NCBI GenBank assembly: GCA_001602455.1 | Contig: CP012157.1 | Span: 863,733 to 927,732 of the forward strand | DNA: 64,000 bases | Direction: 5' to 3' | Origin: Betaproteobacteria bacterium UKL13-2 | GTDB lineage: Bacteria; Pseudomonadota; Gammaproteobacteria; Burkholderiales; Usitatibacteraceae | Shown: positions 29,558 through 40,060 of the stretch, piece by piece | How the letters are laid out: every line of letters begins with the position of its first letter | Position numbering within the stretch: the first letter of the stretch is position 1 | Position numbers and translations under genes: made by a program | Notes under the pieces: model-generated | Told to the model about the DNA's origin: nothing | Database searches by the model: none | The model's input: the letters and a program-made list of their open reading frames with translations, nothing else

Positions 29558-31713
29558 TCCGCAAAGAACTCTGGTTTGGCTTCACTCTGATGACGATTAT
29601 TCTGGTCGCGGTCGCCATCTTGATGCCGTGGTCGAATATGACGAACGGACATCTTGGTTTGCTGATGCTCGGCTTGGTCGTGGTGGCGATCATGCTCGGG
29701 TTCCCAACGGCATTTACGCTGATGGGCATGGGTATGATGTTCGCCTTCTTTGCCTATTTTTCACGCAGTGATGGTCACGCCGAACGCGCATTACAGCAAA
29801 CGCTGGATCTCATGGTGCAGAGCACCTTTGGCGTGATGCGAAACGATGTATTGATCTCGATTCCGCTGTTTGTATTCATGGGCTACTTGGTCGAACGCGC
29901 AAACCTCATCAGCAAACTGTTTAAGTCGCTGCACCTCGCATTGGCGCGTGTGCCGAGCTCGCTTGCGGTCGCCACACTTGTGACCTGTGCCATCTTTGCC
30001 ACAGCGACCGGTATCGTCGGTGCGGTGGTGACGCTGATGGGCTTGCTCGCGTTGCCAGCGATGCTTCGCGCCGGGTACGATGTACGCTTATCCGCCGGTG
30101 TCATCACTGCAGGTGGCTGTCTCGGTATTTTGATTCCGCCTTCGGTGCTGCTGATTGTTTACGGCGCGACCGCTGGTGTTTCGGTACCAAAGCTCTATGC
30201 GGGGGCGTTTTTCCCCGGCATCATGCTGGCGCTTCTCTACATTGGCTACGTGATCATTATTGGCAAGTGGAAACCACATTTAGCGCCGCCACTCGCGGCA
30301 GCGGATCGTGTCGTCACATTGCCACCAGCGAACAAGCAGGTGAATGATCGTTTTGGCGGGCGTGCTTTGCCGTCATTGTTGCAGGCGCTCAAGGGCGAAC
30401 GTAACGCAGACATTTCGACGAAGGTGCTGCTCAAACAACTCGCGGTTGCGCTCGCGCCATTGCTGGTGTTTGTGGTCATCATGGGGCTGACTTGGAATTC
30501 GTTAACACGCCCTGATGAGGTTCAAGATGTTTCGGGGCTGCAAGAGATGGGCACATCTATTGGGGCCACCGAGGCGGCGTCTGGTGGGCTGGCAGAGCCC
30601 CCCGGCGCTAGTGATCTTAAAGAGCCTTCGCCAAGCGGCGTGCGAGAACCACCGGGGACGGAACCGGCCAAAGCAGAAGCTGCTGGCGCGGCGATGGTTG
30701 CTGATAAGTCACTGGAAAAGGCCGCGGCACCCGAAAAGAAAACGCATCGCGATTTTGTGCGTGACCCAACACCACCTGCGTTCTGGTATGTGTTCGGTAT
30801 CGGTTCGGCGATATTGGTCGTTTTCTACGGCATGTTGACCTTCGCGCGTCTCGAAATCTTCAAGATGTTGTTGACCTCGTTCTTTCCATTGTCGGTGATG
30901 ATTCTCGCCGTGCTGGGAACCATCTTGTTCGGACTGGCAACACCAACTGAGGCGGCCGCAGTCGGTTCGCTCGGCGGTTTTGTGCTCGCGTCGGTGTATC
31001 TGCTGTTGACCCAATCGCGCGAAAACATCATCCGGGCGGCAAAGATTTGGATACCGCTGTGGCTCGTGTTTCTCGTCTCGGTGGTCTGGTTTATCTTGTA
31101 CAAGGCCGAAGTGGTGCCGACCGCGCCGACACAGTGGGTCGGTTGGTTGTCGATGGGTGCGCTCGGCGTTTGGGCGCTCGTCGCGATGGTGCAGGCCAAG
31201 ATGATTGGTACGGTGCGCGAATCGACCTATCTCACCGCCAAGACGTCCGCAATGGTGTGTTGGCTGTTTGTGGGCTCGTCGATTTTCTCTGCCGCATTTG
31301 CACTACTCGGCGGTCAGAACCTCGTCGAGGCATGGGTGTTGTCGCTTGGGTTGACGCCCCTGCAATTCATGTTGCTCGCCCAGTTTGTGATTTTCATCTT
31401 GGGCTGGCCGCTGGAGTGGACTGAGATCATCGTGATCTTTATGCCAATCTTCATTCCGTTGCTGCCAAAGTTTGGTATTGATCCACTGTTCTTCGGGCTG
31501 CTGGTCGCGCTGAATTTGCAGACGGCATTCCTCTCACCGCCGGTTGCAATGGCCGCCTTTTATCTGAAGGGTGTGTCACCGCCGCATGTGACACTGAACC
31601 AGATCTTTGCCGGCATGTTGCCGTTTATGGCGATTCAAGTACTTGCGATTGCACTGCTGTACTTGTTCCCAGCCATTGGGATGTGGTTGCCGAACACGTT
31701 GTATGCCAATTAA
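29554..31713 (+). CDS. dctM: TRAP transporter large permease (DctM family)
   Basis: A 719-residue protein, much longer than the usual ~430. It has two halves of membrane helices separated by a Pro/Ala/Glu-rich insert (about residues 320-405). Conserved DctM segments include GGCLGILIPPSVLLIVYG and GLATPTEAAAVGSLGG. Long DctM proteins occur in the TakP-type subgroup. It carries sodium-coupled uptake with DctP and DctQ. Confidence 0.85.
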   Translation: MIRKELWFGFTLMTIILVAVAILMPWSNMTNGHLGLLMLGLVVVAIMLGFPTAFTLMGMGMMFAFFAYFSRSDGHAERALQQTLDLMVQSTFGVMRNDVLISIPLFVFMGYLVERANLISKLFKSLHLALARVPSSLAVATLVTCAIFATATGIVGAVVTLMGLLALPAMLRAGYDVRLSAGVITAGGCLGILIPPSVLLIVYGATAGVSVPKLYAGAFFPGIMLALLYIGYVIIIGKWKPHLAPPLAAADRVVTLPPANKQVNDRFGGRALPSLLQALKGERNADISTKVLLKQLAVALAPLLVFVVIMGLTWNSLTRPDEVQDVSGLQEMGTSIGATEAASGGLAEPPGASDLKEPSPSGVREPPGTEPAKAEAAGAAMVADKSLEKAAAPEKKTHRDFVRDPTPPAFWYVFGIGSAILVVFYGMLTFARLEIFKMLLTSFFPLSVMILAVLGTILFGLATPTEAAAVGSLGGFVLASVYLLLTQSRENIIRAAKIWIPLWLVFLVSVVWFILYKAEVVPTAPTQWVGWLSMGALGVWALVAMVQAKMIGTVRESTYLTAKTSAMVCWLFVGSSIFSAAFALLGGQNLVEAWVLSLGLTPLQFMLLAQFVIFILGWPLEWTEIIVIFMPIFIPLLPKFGIDPLFFGLLVALNLQTAFLSPPVAMAAFYLKGVSPPHVTLNQIFAGMLPFMAIQVLAIALLYLFPAIGMWLPNTLYAN

Positions 31714-31752
31714 GTTCTGTGCATAGACCGGGCGGCGTTTAGTTGGACACAG

Positions 31753-31778
31753 GCGGACGCTGCGGCGTCCGCTTGTTT
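31753..31778 (+). terminator. Terminator after dctM
   Basis: GCGGACGC / GCGTCCGC stem with a 4-nt loop followed by TTGTTT. Confidence 0.7.
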
Positions 31779-31814
31779 CTGGGGTATCCATAGTTCCTAA
31801 GTTCGAAGCCAGAC

Positions 31815-32780
31815 ATGAAACCGAAAATTCTCATCAGCCGGCAAGTTTTCCCGCAGATTGCGTCCGACTTGTCTGCCCACTTCGAAGTCGATCACAACGA
31901 GATTGATGACATCCTCCCCGCCGATGCCCTGCGTGCCAGAGCGGCGGGTTGTGTGGGGGTGATGTGTTGCCTGACCGAAAAAATCGACGCGGCTTTTTTT
32001 GATGCCTGTCCGACCGTGAAAGTGGTGTCGAATATTGCCGTCGGTTACAACAACATCGACGTTGCCGAAGCCAGCAAACGCGGTGTGATGGCAACCAACA
32101 CCCCGGGTGTGCTCGACGACACCACTGCTGATCTCACTTTTGCGCTGCTGATGGCAACGGCGCGGCGTATTACCGAGACCGAAGCGCGGCTGCGTCGTGG
32201 CGAATGGAAAAAAGGGTTTGCACTTCAACAGTGGTTGGGGACGGATATCCACCACGCCAAACTCGGCATTATTGGCATGGGCAGGATCGGGCAGACCATC
32301 GCGCGGCGCGCGTCTGGCTTTGATATGCAGGTGTCGTATTACAACCGCAAGCAGCTTGATGCGGCCACCGAAACAAAACTGAACGTGTCTTACGCAACGA
32401 AAGAGGCGATCTTGCGCGACAGTGACTTTATTGTCGTCATGGTGCCTTACTCGAAAGACACCCATCACCTTATCGGTGCCGCAGAGTTGGCACTAATGAA
32501 GCCGAGTGCCATCTTTATCAACACTGCCCGCGGCGGGGTTGCGGATGATGTGGCGTTGCTGGCCGCGTTGAAAGAAAAGCGTATCGCCGGTGCAGGGCTG
32601 GACGTATTTGAAAACGAGCCGGTGTTACATCCAGATTTTTTGTCGCTGGATAACGTCGTGCTGACGCCGCACATCGGTAGTGCGACACACGCCACACGCA
32701 TGAACATGGCAAAACTCGCGGCGTTGAATCTGACGCTTGCGTTGCAAGGCCAGCGTCCGCCGAACTTGATCAATCCATAA
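31815..32780 (+). CDS. D-2-hydroxyacid dehydrogenase (GhrB-like)
   Basis: A 321-residue NAD(P)-dependent enzyme reducing glyoxylate or hydroxypyruvate. GMGRIGQ is the nucleotide-binding loop. The catalytic Arg is in NTARGG, Glu in DVFENEP and His in LTPHIGS. It is followed after 10 nt by another hydroxyacid dehydrogenase gene, likely one operon. Confidence 0.85.
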   Translation: MKPKILISRQVFPQIASDLSAHFEVDHNEIDDILPADALRARAAGCVGVMCCLTEKIDAAFFDACPTVKVVSNIAVGYNNIDVAEASKRGVMATNTPGVLDDTTADLTFALLMATARRITETEARLRRGEWKKGFALQQWLGTDIHHAKLGIIGMGRIGQTIARRASGFDMQVSYYNRKQLDAATETKLNVSYATKEAILRDSDFIVVMVPYSKDTHHLIGAAELALMKPSAIFINTARGGVADDVALLAALKEKRIAGAGLDVFENEPVLHPDFLSLDNVVLTPHIGSATHATRMNMAKLAALNLTLALQGQRPPNLINP

Positions 32781-32790
32781 GGAACACGGT

Positions 32791-33642
32791 ATGAAAATTG
32801 CATTTCTCGGCCTTGGTGTCATGGGCTACCCAATGGCCGGACATCTAAAGGCAAAGGGCTTCGACGTTACGGTGTACAACCGCACCACCGCGAAGGCAGA
32901 AGCGTGGGTCAAACAACACGGCGGTGGCTTCCACCCCACAGTGGCTGGTGCGGTGGCGGGTGCGGATATGGTCATGATGTGTGTCGGCAATGATCGTGAT
33001 TTGCTAGATGTTGCCGGACAAGCAATCGCAGCGATGAAGTCTGGTGCCACGCTGGTCGATCACACGACTGCCTCTGCTGATGCAGCACGCGCACTGTTTG
33101 CACAGGCGGCGGCGCGGAGCATTGCGTTTATCGATGCCCCGGTTTCCGGCGGGCAGGCGGGCGCTGAAAAGGGTCAGTTGACCGTGATGTGTGGCGGAGA
33201 AGAAGCGGTGTTCGCAAAGGCTAAACCGGTGATGGATTGTTACGCCAAAGCCACCACATTGATGGGCCAATCCGGTGCCGGGCAGTTGACGAAAATGGTT
33301 AACCAGATTTGTATCGCGGGGTTGGTGCAGGCACTTTCTGAAGGACTCGCGTTTGCGGAAAAGGCCGGTCTTGACGGCAACTTGGTGCTCGATGTGATCT
33401 CCAAAGGCGCCGCGCAATCTTGGCAAATGGAGAATCGCGGCCGCACCATGTTGGAGCGCGAATTCAACTTTGGGTTTGCGGTCGACTGGATGCGCAAAGA
33501 CTTGGGCATTTGTCTTGATGAGGCTCGCCGTAACGGTGCGCGCTTGCCCTTGACGGCGGTGATTGACCAGTTTTACGGCGATGTGCAGAAGCAGGGCGGA
33601 AACCGTTTTGACACCTCGTCGCTGATAACGCGCCTCGATTAA
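32791..33642 (+). CDS. NAD-binding 3-hydroxyacid dehydrogenase (GarR/MmsB-like)
   Basis: A 283-residue member of the beta-hydroxyacid dehydrogenase family. It has GLGVMGYPMA at the N-terminus, substrate loop DAPVSGGQAGAEKG, and catalytic Lys in KMVNQI. It could be a tartronate semialdehyde reductase or 3-hydroxyisobutyrate dehydrogenase. The coupling to the GhrB-like gene favours a glyoxylate/glycerate route (inference). Confidence 0.85.
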   Translation: MKIAFLGLGVMGYPMAGHLKAKGFDVTVYNRTTAKAEAWVKQHGGGFHPTVAGAVAGADMVMMCVGNDRDLLDVAGQAIAAMKSGATLVDHTTASADAARALFAQAAARSIAFIDAPVSGGQAGAEKGQLTVMCGGEEAVFAKAKPVMDCYAKATTLMGQSGAGQLTKMVNQICIAGLVQALSEGLAFAEKAGLDGNLVLDVISKGAAQSWQMENRGRTMLEREFNFGFAVDWMRKDLGICLDEARRNGARLPLTAVIDQFYGDVQKQGGNRFDTSSLITRLD

Positions 33643-33775
33643 CCGGAAATACCCAGTCGCGGTAAGTGGTTACTCATTGAAATTTCAATAAAAAACAAAT
33701 AGTTATGCGATCAATAGGAAAATTTACTGGCAGGTGACTATTGAACAAAGTGACATATTTCGTTAATCTGCGGGA

Positions 33776-34408
33776 ATGATAAAACTTTACTACTCACCGG
33801 GCGCCTGCTCGCTTGCATCGCATATCGTTCTCGAAGAGCTTGGCATTGCGTACGAATCCGTACTCATTTCGCTGGCTGATGGTGACCACAAGCGTCCCGA
33901 GTTCCTGCGGATGAATCCAAAAGGGCGCGTGCCTGCGCTCAACGTCGACGGCAAGATCTTAACCGAGTCGGTTGCCATCCTGACCTACTTGGGTGGTGGC
34001 TATGCGGAGCGCGGTCTGTGGCCCAAGGAAACCTGGAAACAGGCGGAAGCCCTATCGCTGATGTCGTGGCTCTCATCGACTGTGCACACGACGGTCGCAG
34101 GCATTTGGCGTCCAGAGCGCTATGCGACTGACGCGGCGGCAAAAGACCACATCAAAGCAACGTCGAAGGAAAACCTACTCAAGTATTTCGACGACATCGA
34201 CAAGATGTTACTTGGTCGCTCGTTCGCGATGGGGGGGCAGTATGGTGTGTGCGACCCATACCTGTTGGTCTTCTATCGTTGGGGCAATCGTTTGGGAATT
34301 GACATGAAGACGTTGTACCCGGTGTGGACCAAACACGCGCTGCGCGTTTTTTCGCGTCCGACCGTCAGGCGCGTTTTCGAAGCCGAGGGCATTGAGCTAG
34401 ATAAGTAA
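33776..34408 (+). CDS. Glutathione S-transferase family protein
   Basis: A 210-residue protein. The N-terminal thioredoxin-like domain has YYSPGACSLASHI and the glutathione-binding RVPAL and ESVAI motifs, then a helical C-terminal domain. SPGACS is like beta-class bacterial enzymes. An AT-rich promoter region lies upstream. Confidence 0.85.
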   Translation: MIKLYYSPGACSLASHIVLEELGIAYESVLISLADGDHKRPEFLRMNPKGRVPALNVDGKILTESVAILTYLGGGYAERGLWPKETWKQAEALSLMSWLSSTVHTTVAGIWRPERYATDAAAKDHIKATSKENLLKYFDDIDKMLLGRSFAMGGQYGVCDPYLLVFYRWGNRLGIDMKTLYPVWTKHALRVFSRPTVRRVFEAEGIELDK

Positions 34409-34448
34409 ACTCTAATATTGACGGGCGTTTCCGGCCTAAAGTTATTCG

Positions 34449-34480
34449 AAATGCCCGCCAGTCGGGCATTTTGTATTTTT
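34449..34480 (+). terminator. Terminator after the GST gene
   Basis: ATGCCCG / CGGGCAT stem followed by TTTTGTATTTTT. Confidence 0.8.
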
Positions 34481-34713
34481 GGGCACTTCTCGAAACCGTC
34501 GCGAGCGGGCGAAGTTCGTGCCGACGGGTTTGGCAAACACGGGACACGTACCCAGTGTACGGCGAGCACCGCAGGCGCAAAATTCGCCCACGCAGCAGGT
34601 TTATAGAAGTGCCCTTTTGGTGACATGAGTGCGCCGATCGCCGAGTTTCCTCGGGCTCTCCGATGACGAGCGCAATCGAGTTCGTTAACCCCGTCGCGTA
34701 AACTCTAACTCCC

Positions 34714-37700
34714 ATGCGTCCCGCACCCGTCCCGTTGCCCGAATCGAACCGCCCAAGTGGTGCAGCCTCGGCGCTGAAACTCGATGACATCCTCGCCAGC
34801 GACCGCGGCCGCTTAGTCGCACTCGACCGCAAGCGCCGCGAATTGCTGCGGGCGAACCAGCCGACGGATGCACTCGATCAGCAGATTGCACAGGCCTTGT
34901 CAGCCGCTCAAGGCCGGATGCGCACACGTGGCGAGCGCCATGCCGCCGTTGCGTCACCGCGTTATGACGACGCGCTGCCAATTGCCGAAAAACGCGCTGA
35001 AATTCGTGCGCTCATCGAAAAGCACCAAGTCGTCATCCTTTGCGGGGAGACCGGCTCCGGCAAGACGACACAGTTGCCAAAGATTTGTCTCGAATTAGGT
35101 CGCGGCATCCACGGCATGATCGGCTGCACCCAGCCGCGACGAATTGCCGCGCGCACACTCGCCAGCCGCCTCGCGCACGAGCTGGGCCGCTCCGGCAGTG
35201 GCGACGTGGCGTACAAGATTCGTTTTAACGACAAGACCTCTGACGACACGTTTGTCAAAGTCATGACCGATGGGGTGCTGCTCGCTGAGACGCACCACGA
35301 TCGCAATCTGTTGGCCTACGACACAATCATCATCGATGAGGCGCATGAGCGAAGCCTCAATATTGATTTCTTGTTGGGATACGTAAAACAACTCCTGCCC
35401 AAGCGGCCTGACTTAAAGGTCATCATCACGTCTGCCACCATTGATCCCGCGCGGTTTGCCAAGCACTTTGCACAGAAGGGGATGGATGCACCGATCATTG
35501 AAGTATCTGGTCGCACCTTTCCGGTGGAGGTGCGATATCGCCCCGAACACTTCCTCGACGATAGTGAAGATGCGGTTGATATCGAAGACGCCGTGATGCA
35601 CGCGGTGGATGAATTGTTTGCCGAGACCAGAGCGGGTGACGTGCTGGTGTTTTTACCGGGCGAGCGTGAGATACGTGACACCACCGAAGCATTACGCAAG
35701 CATCATCCGAACCAAACGGAAGTGTTGCCGCTGTTTGCGCGGCTCTCAAACGACGAGCAAGACCGCATCTTTCGTGCAGGCGGAAGCGGTCGCCGCCGCA
35801 TTGTGTTGGCGACCAACGTGGCCGAAACCTCACTCACCGTGCCCGGAATTCGTTATGTGATCGACACCGGCGTGGCACGAGTACATCGTTATAGCGCACG
35901 ACAAAAAATCGATATGTTGCAAATTGAGCCAATCTCGCAAGCCTCCGCCAAACAGCGGGCGGGGCGCTGTGGGCGTGTGGCGGCGGGTATTTGTATTCGG
36001 CTATATGCCGAAGAGAATCACGATGCGCGGCCGGTCTTCACCACCCCGGAGATTCTGCGCACCTCACTCGCGAGTGTGATTCTGCGGATGAAGGCGTTGG
36101 GCTTGGGGGACATCGCCAACTTCCCATTTGTCGAAGCGCCAAGCCCGCGTATGATCGAGGATGGCTACCGGCAGTTGTTCGAACTCGGTGCCGTTGATCA
36201 CGCAAAAAACATTACTGCACTTGGTTGGACGTTGTCTAAGTTTCCGGTAGATCCCGCTATCGCACGGATGCTGGTTGCGGCGGAAAAGGAGGCGTGTCTC
36301 GAGGAGGTGCTCATCATTGCCGCCGGACTCTCGGTGCAAGACCCACGCGATCGCCCCGCCGATAAACAAGAGCAGCACATCGCCGCACATGAAAAATTTT
36401 CACATCCGCAGTCGGAATTTTTATCCTATGTGAACTTGTGGTTTTTTTACCTGGACGCGATCAAACACAAGCAGTCCAACCGCAAGTTAGACCACTTACT
36501 GCGGGAGAACTTTCTCTCGCCAATTCGCATGCGCGAGTGGCGTGATGTGCACACACAGCTCTCCGAGTTATGTGCCTCACTGGGGATGCACGTTCACAAT
36601 GATGCAGTCGGCAAAATGCCGCTTGCTGCGGTAACAGTCGCACCGTCCACCCAACACGTACCAATTGCAAAACACAAGGCTCGTGCGAACACCGGGCCGC
36701 CTCGTTCCGCCAACGCAAAGTATGAGAGCGTGCACCGCGCTTTGTTGGCCGGTCTGATTACTAACGTCGGCACCAAGTCACTCGACGGTAACGACTACAT
36801 GGGGCCGCGCGGCATGCGGTTTCATCTGCCTAAGCGCGTTCGCGAAGTCGCGGCGCAGAAAAAAGAGCGCCTTAAGTGGCTGCTGGCGGCTGAGTTGACC
36901 GAAACCACGCGCCTCTATGCCCGCACCATCGCCGCTATCGAGCCAGATTGGATTGAGCAACTCGCCAGCCACCTTGTTACGCGCTCGCACTACGATCCGC
37001 ACTGGGAGCGAAAGTCAGGCCAGGTGGTGGCCTTCGAGCAAGTGTCTTTATACGGACTCATTATCAATCCCCGTCGGCGTGTGCATTACGGCGCAATTAA
37101 CCCGATTGAAGCACGGGAAATTTTCATCCGTCATGGTCTCGTGACAGGAGATGTCGATACACAAGGCAAGTTTCTCCGTGCTAACTTGCGCCTCATTGAA
37201 GAAATTGAAGACATTGAGGCCAAGGCGCGACGACAAGACGTATTGATCGATGACAACGAAATGTTTGCGCTCTACGACGCCGTGATCCCGGCCGACGTTG
37301 TCAACATGGCGGGCTTTGAACGCTGGCGTAAAGAAAGGGAAAAAACCACGCCACAAACGCTTGAGTTTTCGCGTGAGCAATTGATGCGCCGAAACGCCGG
37401 TGATGTCACGTATGACCTCTTTCCGAAGGTACTCAAGCACAAGGGGGCGGCGTATCCATTGCACTACCGCTTCGAGCCAACACACCCGATGGATGGTGTC
37501 ACGGTGACATTGCCAGTCTCAGTGATCAACCAAGTCAATCCGGCGCGATTCGAGTGGCTCACTGTGGGAATGTTGCGTGAAAAAGCGGCGGCGTATTTCA
37601 AAACTCTGCCGCAGCGTTTTCGTAGTGCCCTGGTGCCAGTGCCGGATACCGTGAGTGCGTTTATTGACTACATCAATCGTAAGCCGGACATGGCCGATCT

Positions 37701-38865
37701 ATCCGCCGCAGATGAACCGCTGATTGAAGTGATGACGCGGTTTTTGCAACGCGAGCGAAAGCTCGACGTACCCAAAGATGCTTGGGATGTTTCGCCGGCA
37801 TCAGGGCGCGTTGTGCCGCACTTGACCATGAATTTCAAGATTGTCGACGGTGATGGGAAAGAACTCGCGATGTCGCGTGACTTCGCGGCGTTGCGAGAAC
37901 AATTTGCCGATCAATCCAAGACAGTGTTCTCAACACTGCACCGCAACCGATTGGAGCGTGACGGGCTGACCGCATGGCCAGCAGATCTTGACGAGTTGCC
38001 GGAGACCATCAACTTCGAGCGCGAACAGGAAAAAATGCGGATTCGATACGATGGTTACCCCGCCTTTGTTGATCATGGCACCACGGTATCAATCGCCATA
38101 TTTGACGAGCAGCTTGAAGCCAAAATGGCTCAAACGCAAGGACTGGCGCGGCTTTTTATGTTGGTGCAGGCAGAGGCCGCCAGATTCTGCGAACGCAACA
38201 TCAAGGTATCGACAGTGGCGGCATTTCAGTTCTCCACCTTTTTCCCGGAGACCAAAAACCACGCGCAAGAGGCATTGCGTCAGGAGCTTTTGTTCTGCGC
38301 GTTCCGTGCGGCATTTATCGATTCGTTCGACGCTGGCACTACCGATACCATTCAGTCGCGTGCGCAGTTTGAATCCCAACTCGCCAAACACAAGGCTGCG
38401 CTGGCAAAACACGCCGCGGGCCTTGTCAAGGCGATTGATGAAGCGCTGACATTGGTGGCCGAAATTCGCAAACTCTGCGACGAGCGCTATGTCAAAAGCT
38501 GGGAACACGTTGGAGCCGATATCGAGCAGCAGTTAAAGGCACTGTTCATGCCTCGATTCCTGCGGGAGACTCCGTCCGGCCAGTTGCTCCAGTACCCGCG
38601 TTATTTGAAGGCGATGGTGATGCGCTTAAACAAGGCACGTCAGGGTGCCATGGAGCGCGACCTCGAAACCTTCAAACAGATTAGGCCACTCTGGCAACAT
38701 TATTTGTCGGTGGCGAAATCGAAAGAGGCTGCTGTTGTCGAGTATCGTTGGGCAGTGGAGGAGCTTCGTGTGGGATTGTTTGCGCAAGAGCTACGCACGC
38801 CAATGCCGGTAAGTGTTAAACGTGTCGCAAAGATGTGGGATGAGATTGTCAACAAACTTTATTAG
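34714..38865 (+). CDS. hrpA: ATP-dependent RNA helicase HrpA
   Basis: A 1383-residue DEAH-box helicase. Walker A GETGSGKTTQ, DEAHERS box, SAT motif (TSATID) and QRAGRCGR are all present. The OB-fold and DUF3418 C-terminal half follow. Proteobacterial HrpA proteins act on RNA, including ribosome rescue on stalled mRNA. The length is normal for the family. Confidence 0.92.
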   Translation: MRPAPVPLPESNRPSGAASALKLDDILASDRGRLVALDRKRRELLRANQPTDALDQQIAQALSAAQGRMRTRGERHAAVASPRYDDALPIAEKRAEIRALIEKHQVVILCGETGSGKTTQLPKICLELGRGIHGMIGCTQPRRIAARTLASRLAHELGRSGSGDVAYKIRFNDKTSDDTFVKVMTDGVLLAETHHDRNLLAYDTIIIDEAHERSLNIDFLLGYVKQLLPKRPDLKVIITSATIDPARFAKHFAQKGMDAPIIEVSGRTFPVEVRYRPEHFLDDSEDAVDIEDAVMHAVDELFAETRAGDVLVFLPGEREIRDTTEALRKHHPNQTEVLPLFARLSNDEQDRIFRAGGSGRRRIVLATNVAETSLTVPGIRYVIDTGVARVHRYSARQKIDMLQIEPISQASAKQRAGRCGRVAAGICIRLYAEENHDARPVFTTPEILRTSLASVILRMKALGLGDIANFPFVEAPSPRMIEDGYRQLFELGAVDHAKNITALGWTLSKFPVDPAIARMLVAAEKEACLEEVLIIAAGLSVQDPRDRPADKQEQHIAAHEKFSHPQSEFLSYVNLWFFYLDAIKHKQSNRKLDHLLRENFLSPIRMREWRDVHTQLSELCASLGMHVHNDAVGKMPLAAVTVAPSTQHVPIAKHKARANTGPPRSANAKYESVHRALLAGLITNVGTKSLDGNDYMGPRGMRFHLPKRVREVAAQKKERLKWLLAAELTETTRLYARTIAAIEPDWIEQLASHLVTRSHYDPHWERKSGQVVAFEQVSLYGLIINPRRRVHYGAINPIEAREIFIRHGLVTGDVDTQGKFLRANLRLIEEIEDIEAKARRQDVLIDDNEMFALYDAVIPADVVNMAGFERWRKEREKTTPQTLEFSREQLMRRNAGDVTYDLFPKVLKHKGAAYPLHYRFEPTHPMDGVTVTLPVSVINQVNPARFEWLTVGMLREKAAAYFKTLPQRFRSALVPVPDTVSAFIDYINRKPDMADLSAADEPLIEVMTRFLQRERKLDVPKDAWDVSPASGRVVPHLTMNFKIVDGDGKELAMSRDFAALREQFADQSKTVFSTLHRNRLERDGLTAWPADLDELPETINFEREQEKMRIRYDGYPAFVDHGTTVSIAIFDEQLEAKMAQTQGLARLFMLVQAEAARFCERNIKVSTVAAFQFSTFFPETKNHAQEALRQELLFCAFRAAFIDSFDAGTTDTIQSRAQFESQLAKHKAALAKHAAGLVKAIDEALTLVAEIRKLCDERYVKSWEHVGADIEQQLKALFMPRFLRETPSGQLLQYPRYLKAMVMRLNKARQGAMERDLETFKQIRPLWQHYLSVAKSKEAAVVEYRWAVEELRVGLFAQELRTPMPVSVKRVAKMWDEIVNKLY

Positions 38866-38877
38866 ACGGAACTTTTG

Positions 38878-40059
38878 ATGAACGAGAAACGTCTCGCCAA
38901 ACGTATGTCCCACATCAAGCCGTTTCAGGCGATGGAGATACAGAGCCGTGCGCGTGCGTTGGAACTCACTGGGTACGATGTGATTCATATGGAAATCGGT
39001 GAGCCTGATTTCGGCACGCCGTTACCAGTAATCGAAGCAGGCAAACGCGCCTTGGACGAGCAGCCGATGTGGTACACCCCCGCGTTGGGGCTGATGCCAC
39101 TGCGCGAAGCGATTGCGAACTTTTATCAAACCAAATATGGCGTCACCATCGAGCCGGAACGGGTGATCGTCACGGCAGGCTCGAGCGCGGCGCTGCTACT
39201 CACGTTTGCCGCATTGGTGAATGATGGCGATGAAGTGCTGATGGGCGACCCAGGGTACCCGTGTAATCGCCACTTTGTGCGAAGCATGGATGGCGTACCG
39301 GTGCAGGTGCCGGTGGGGGCGGCGAGCGATTTCCAAATGAGCGCCGCCGATATCTCGACACACTGGGGGACACGTTCGATCGCTGCGCTGATCGCGTCAC
39401 CTGCCAACCCGACTGGCACATTGATCGCCGATGAAGAGCTGCGACGAATCCATCAACAGGTTACGCAACGGGGTGGCAGTCTGGTCGTCGATGAGATTTA
39501 TCAGGGGCTGACGTATGACACCGCGCCAAGCACGGCTTTGTCGATACTCGACCATACCGATAACGTCTTTATCGTCAATAGTTTTTCAAAATACTTTCAT
39601 ATGACTGGCTGGCGGCTTGGTTGGATGGTCGTGCCGAAAGCGTATGTGAAGGAGATGGAAACACTGGCGCAGAACTTGTTCATTGCCCCTTCCACCCCGG
39701 CACAGTACGCAGCGATGGCAGTCTTTTTGCCGGAGACCATGGCGACTCTCGACGCACGGCGGGGTGAGCTGAAAAAGCGCCGCGACTTTTTGATTCCCGC
39801 GCTTGAGGCGATTGATTTTCAGGTGCCTGCCAAGCCGGGTGGTGCGTTTTATGTTTATGCAGACACCTCGACCGTCGCCGAAGATAGTTTTCATCTTTCT
39901 TCAACGCTATTGGAGACCGCGCACGTCGCGATGACGCCGGGCCGCGACTTTGGTGTGAATCATCCCGAGCGCTATATGCGTATCGCCTATACGCAACCAA
40001 TTGCTCGATTAGCAGATGCCGTCGACCGGGTTCGTCGATCACTGGTCACGGGAGTCTGA
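38878..40059 (+). CDS. PLP-dependent class I aminotransferase
   Basis: A 393-residue fold-type I enzyme. The PLP Lys is in SFSKYFHMTGWRLGW, the N-terminal MEIGEPDFGTP is typical, and SPANPTGT and DEIYQGL bind cofactor. ATG 38878 is preferred over TTG 38875. The amino acid substrate cannot be told from the sequence. The lipoprotein gene starts one base after its stop. Confidence 0.87.
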   Translation: MNEKRLAKRMSHIKPFQAMEIQSRARALELTGYDVIHMEIGEPDFGTPLPVIEAGKRALDEQPMWYTPALGLMPLREAIANFYQTKYGVTIEPERVIVTAGSSAALLLTFAALVNDGDEVLMGDPGYPCNRHFVRSMDGVPVQVPVGAASDFQMSAADISTHWGTRSIAALIASPANPTGTLIADEELRRIHQQVTQRGGSLVVDEIYQGLTYDTAPSTALSILDHTDNVFIVNSFSKYFHMTGWRLGWMVVPKAYVKEMETLAQNLFIAPSTPAQYAAMAVFLPETMATLDARRGELKKRRDFLIPALEAIDFQVPAKPGGAFYVYADTSTVAEDSFHLSSTLLETAHVAMTPGRDFGVNHPERYMRIAYTQPIARLADAVDRVRRSLVTGV

Positions 40060-40060
40060 T

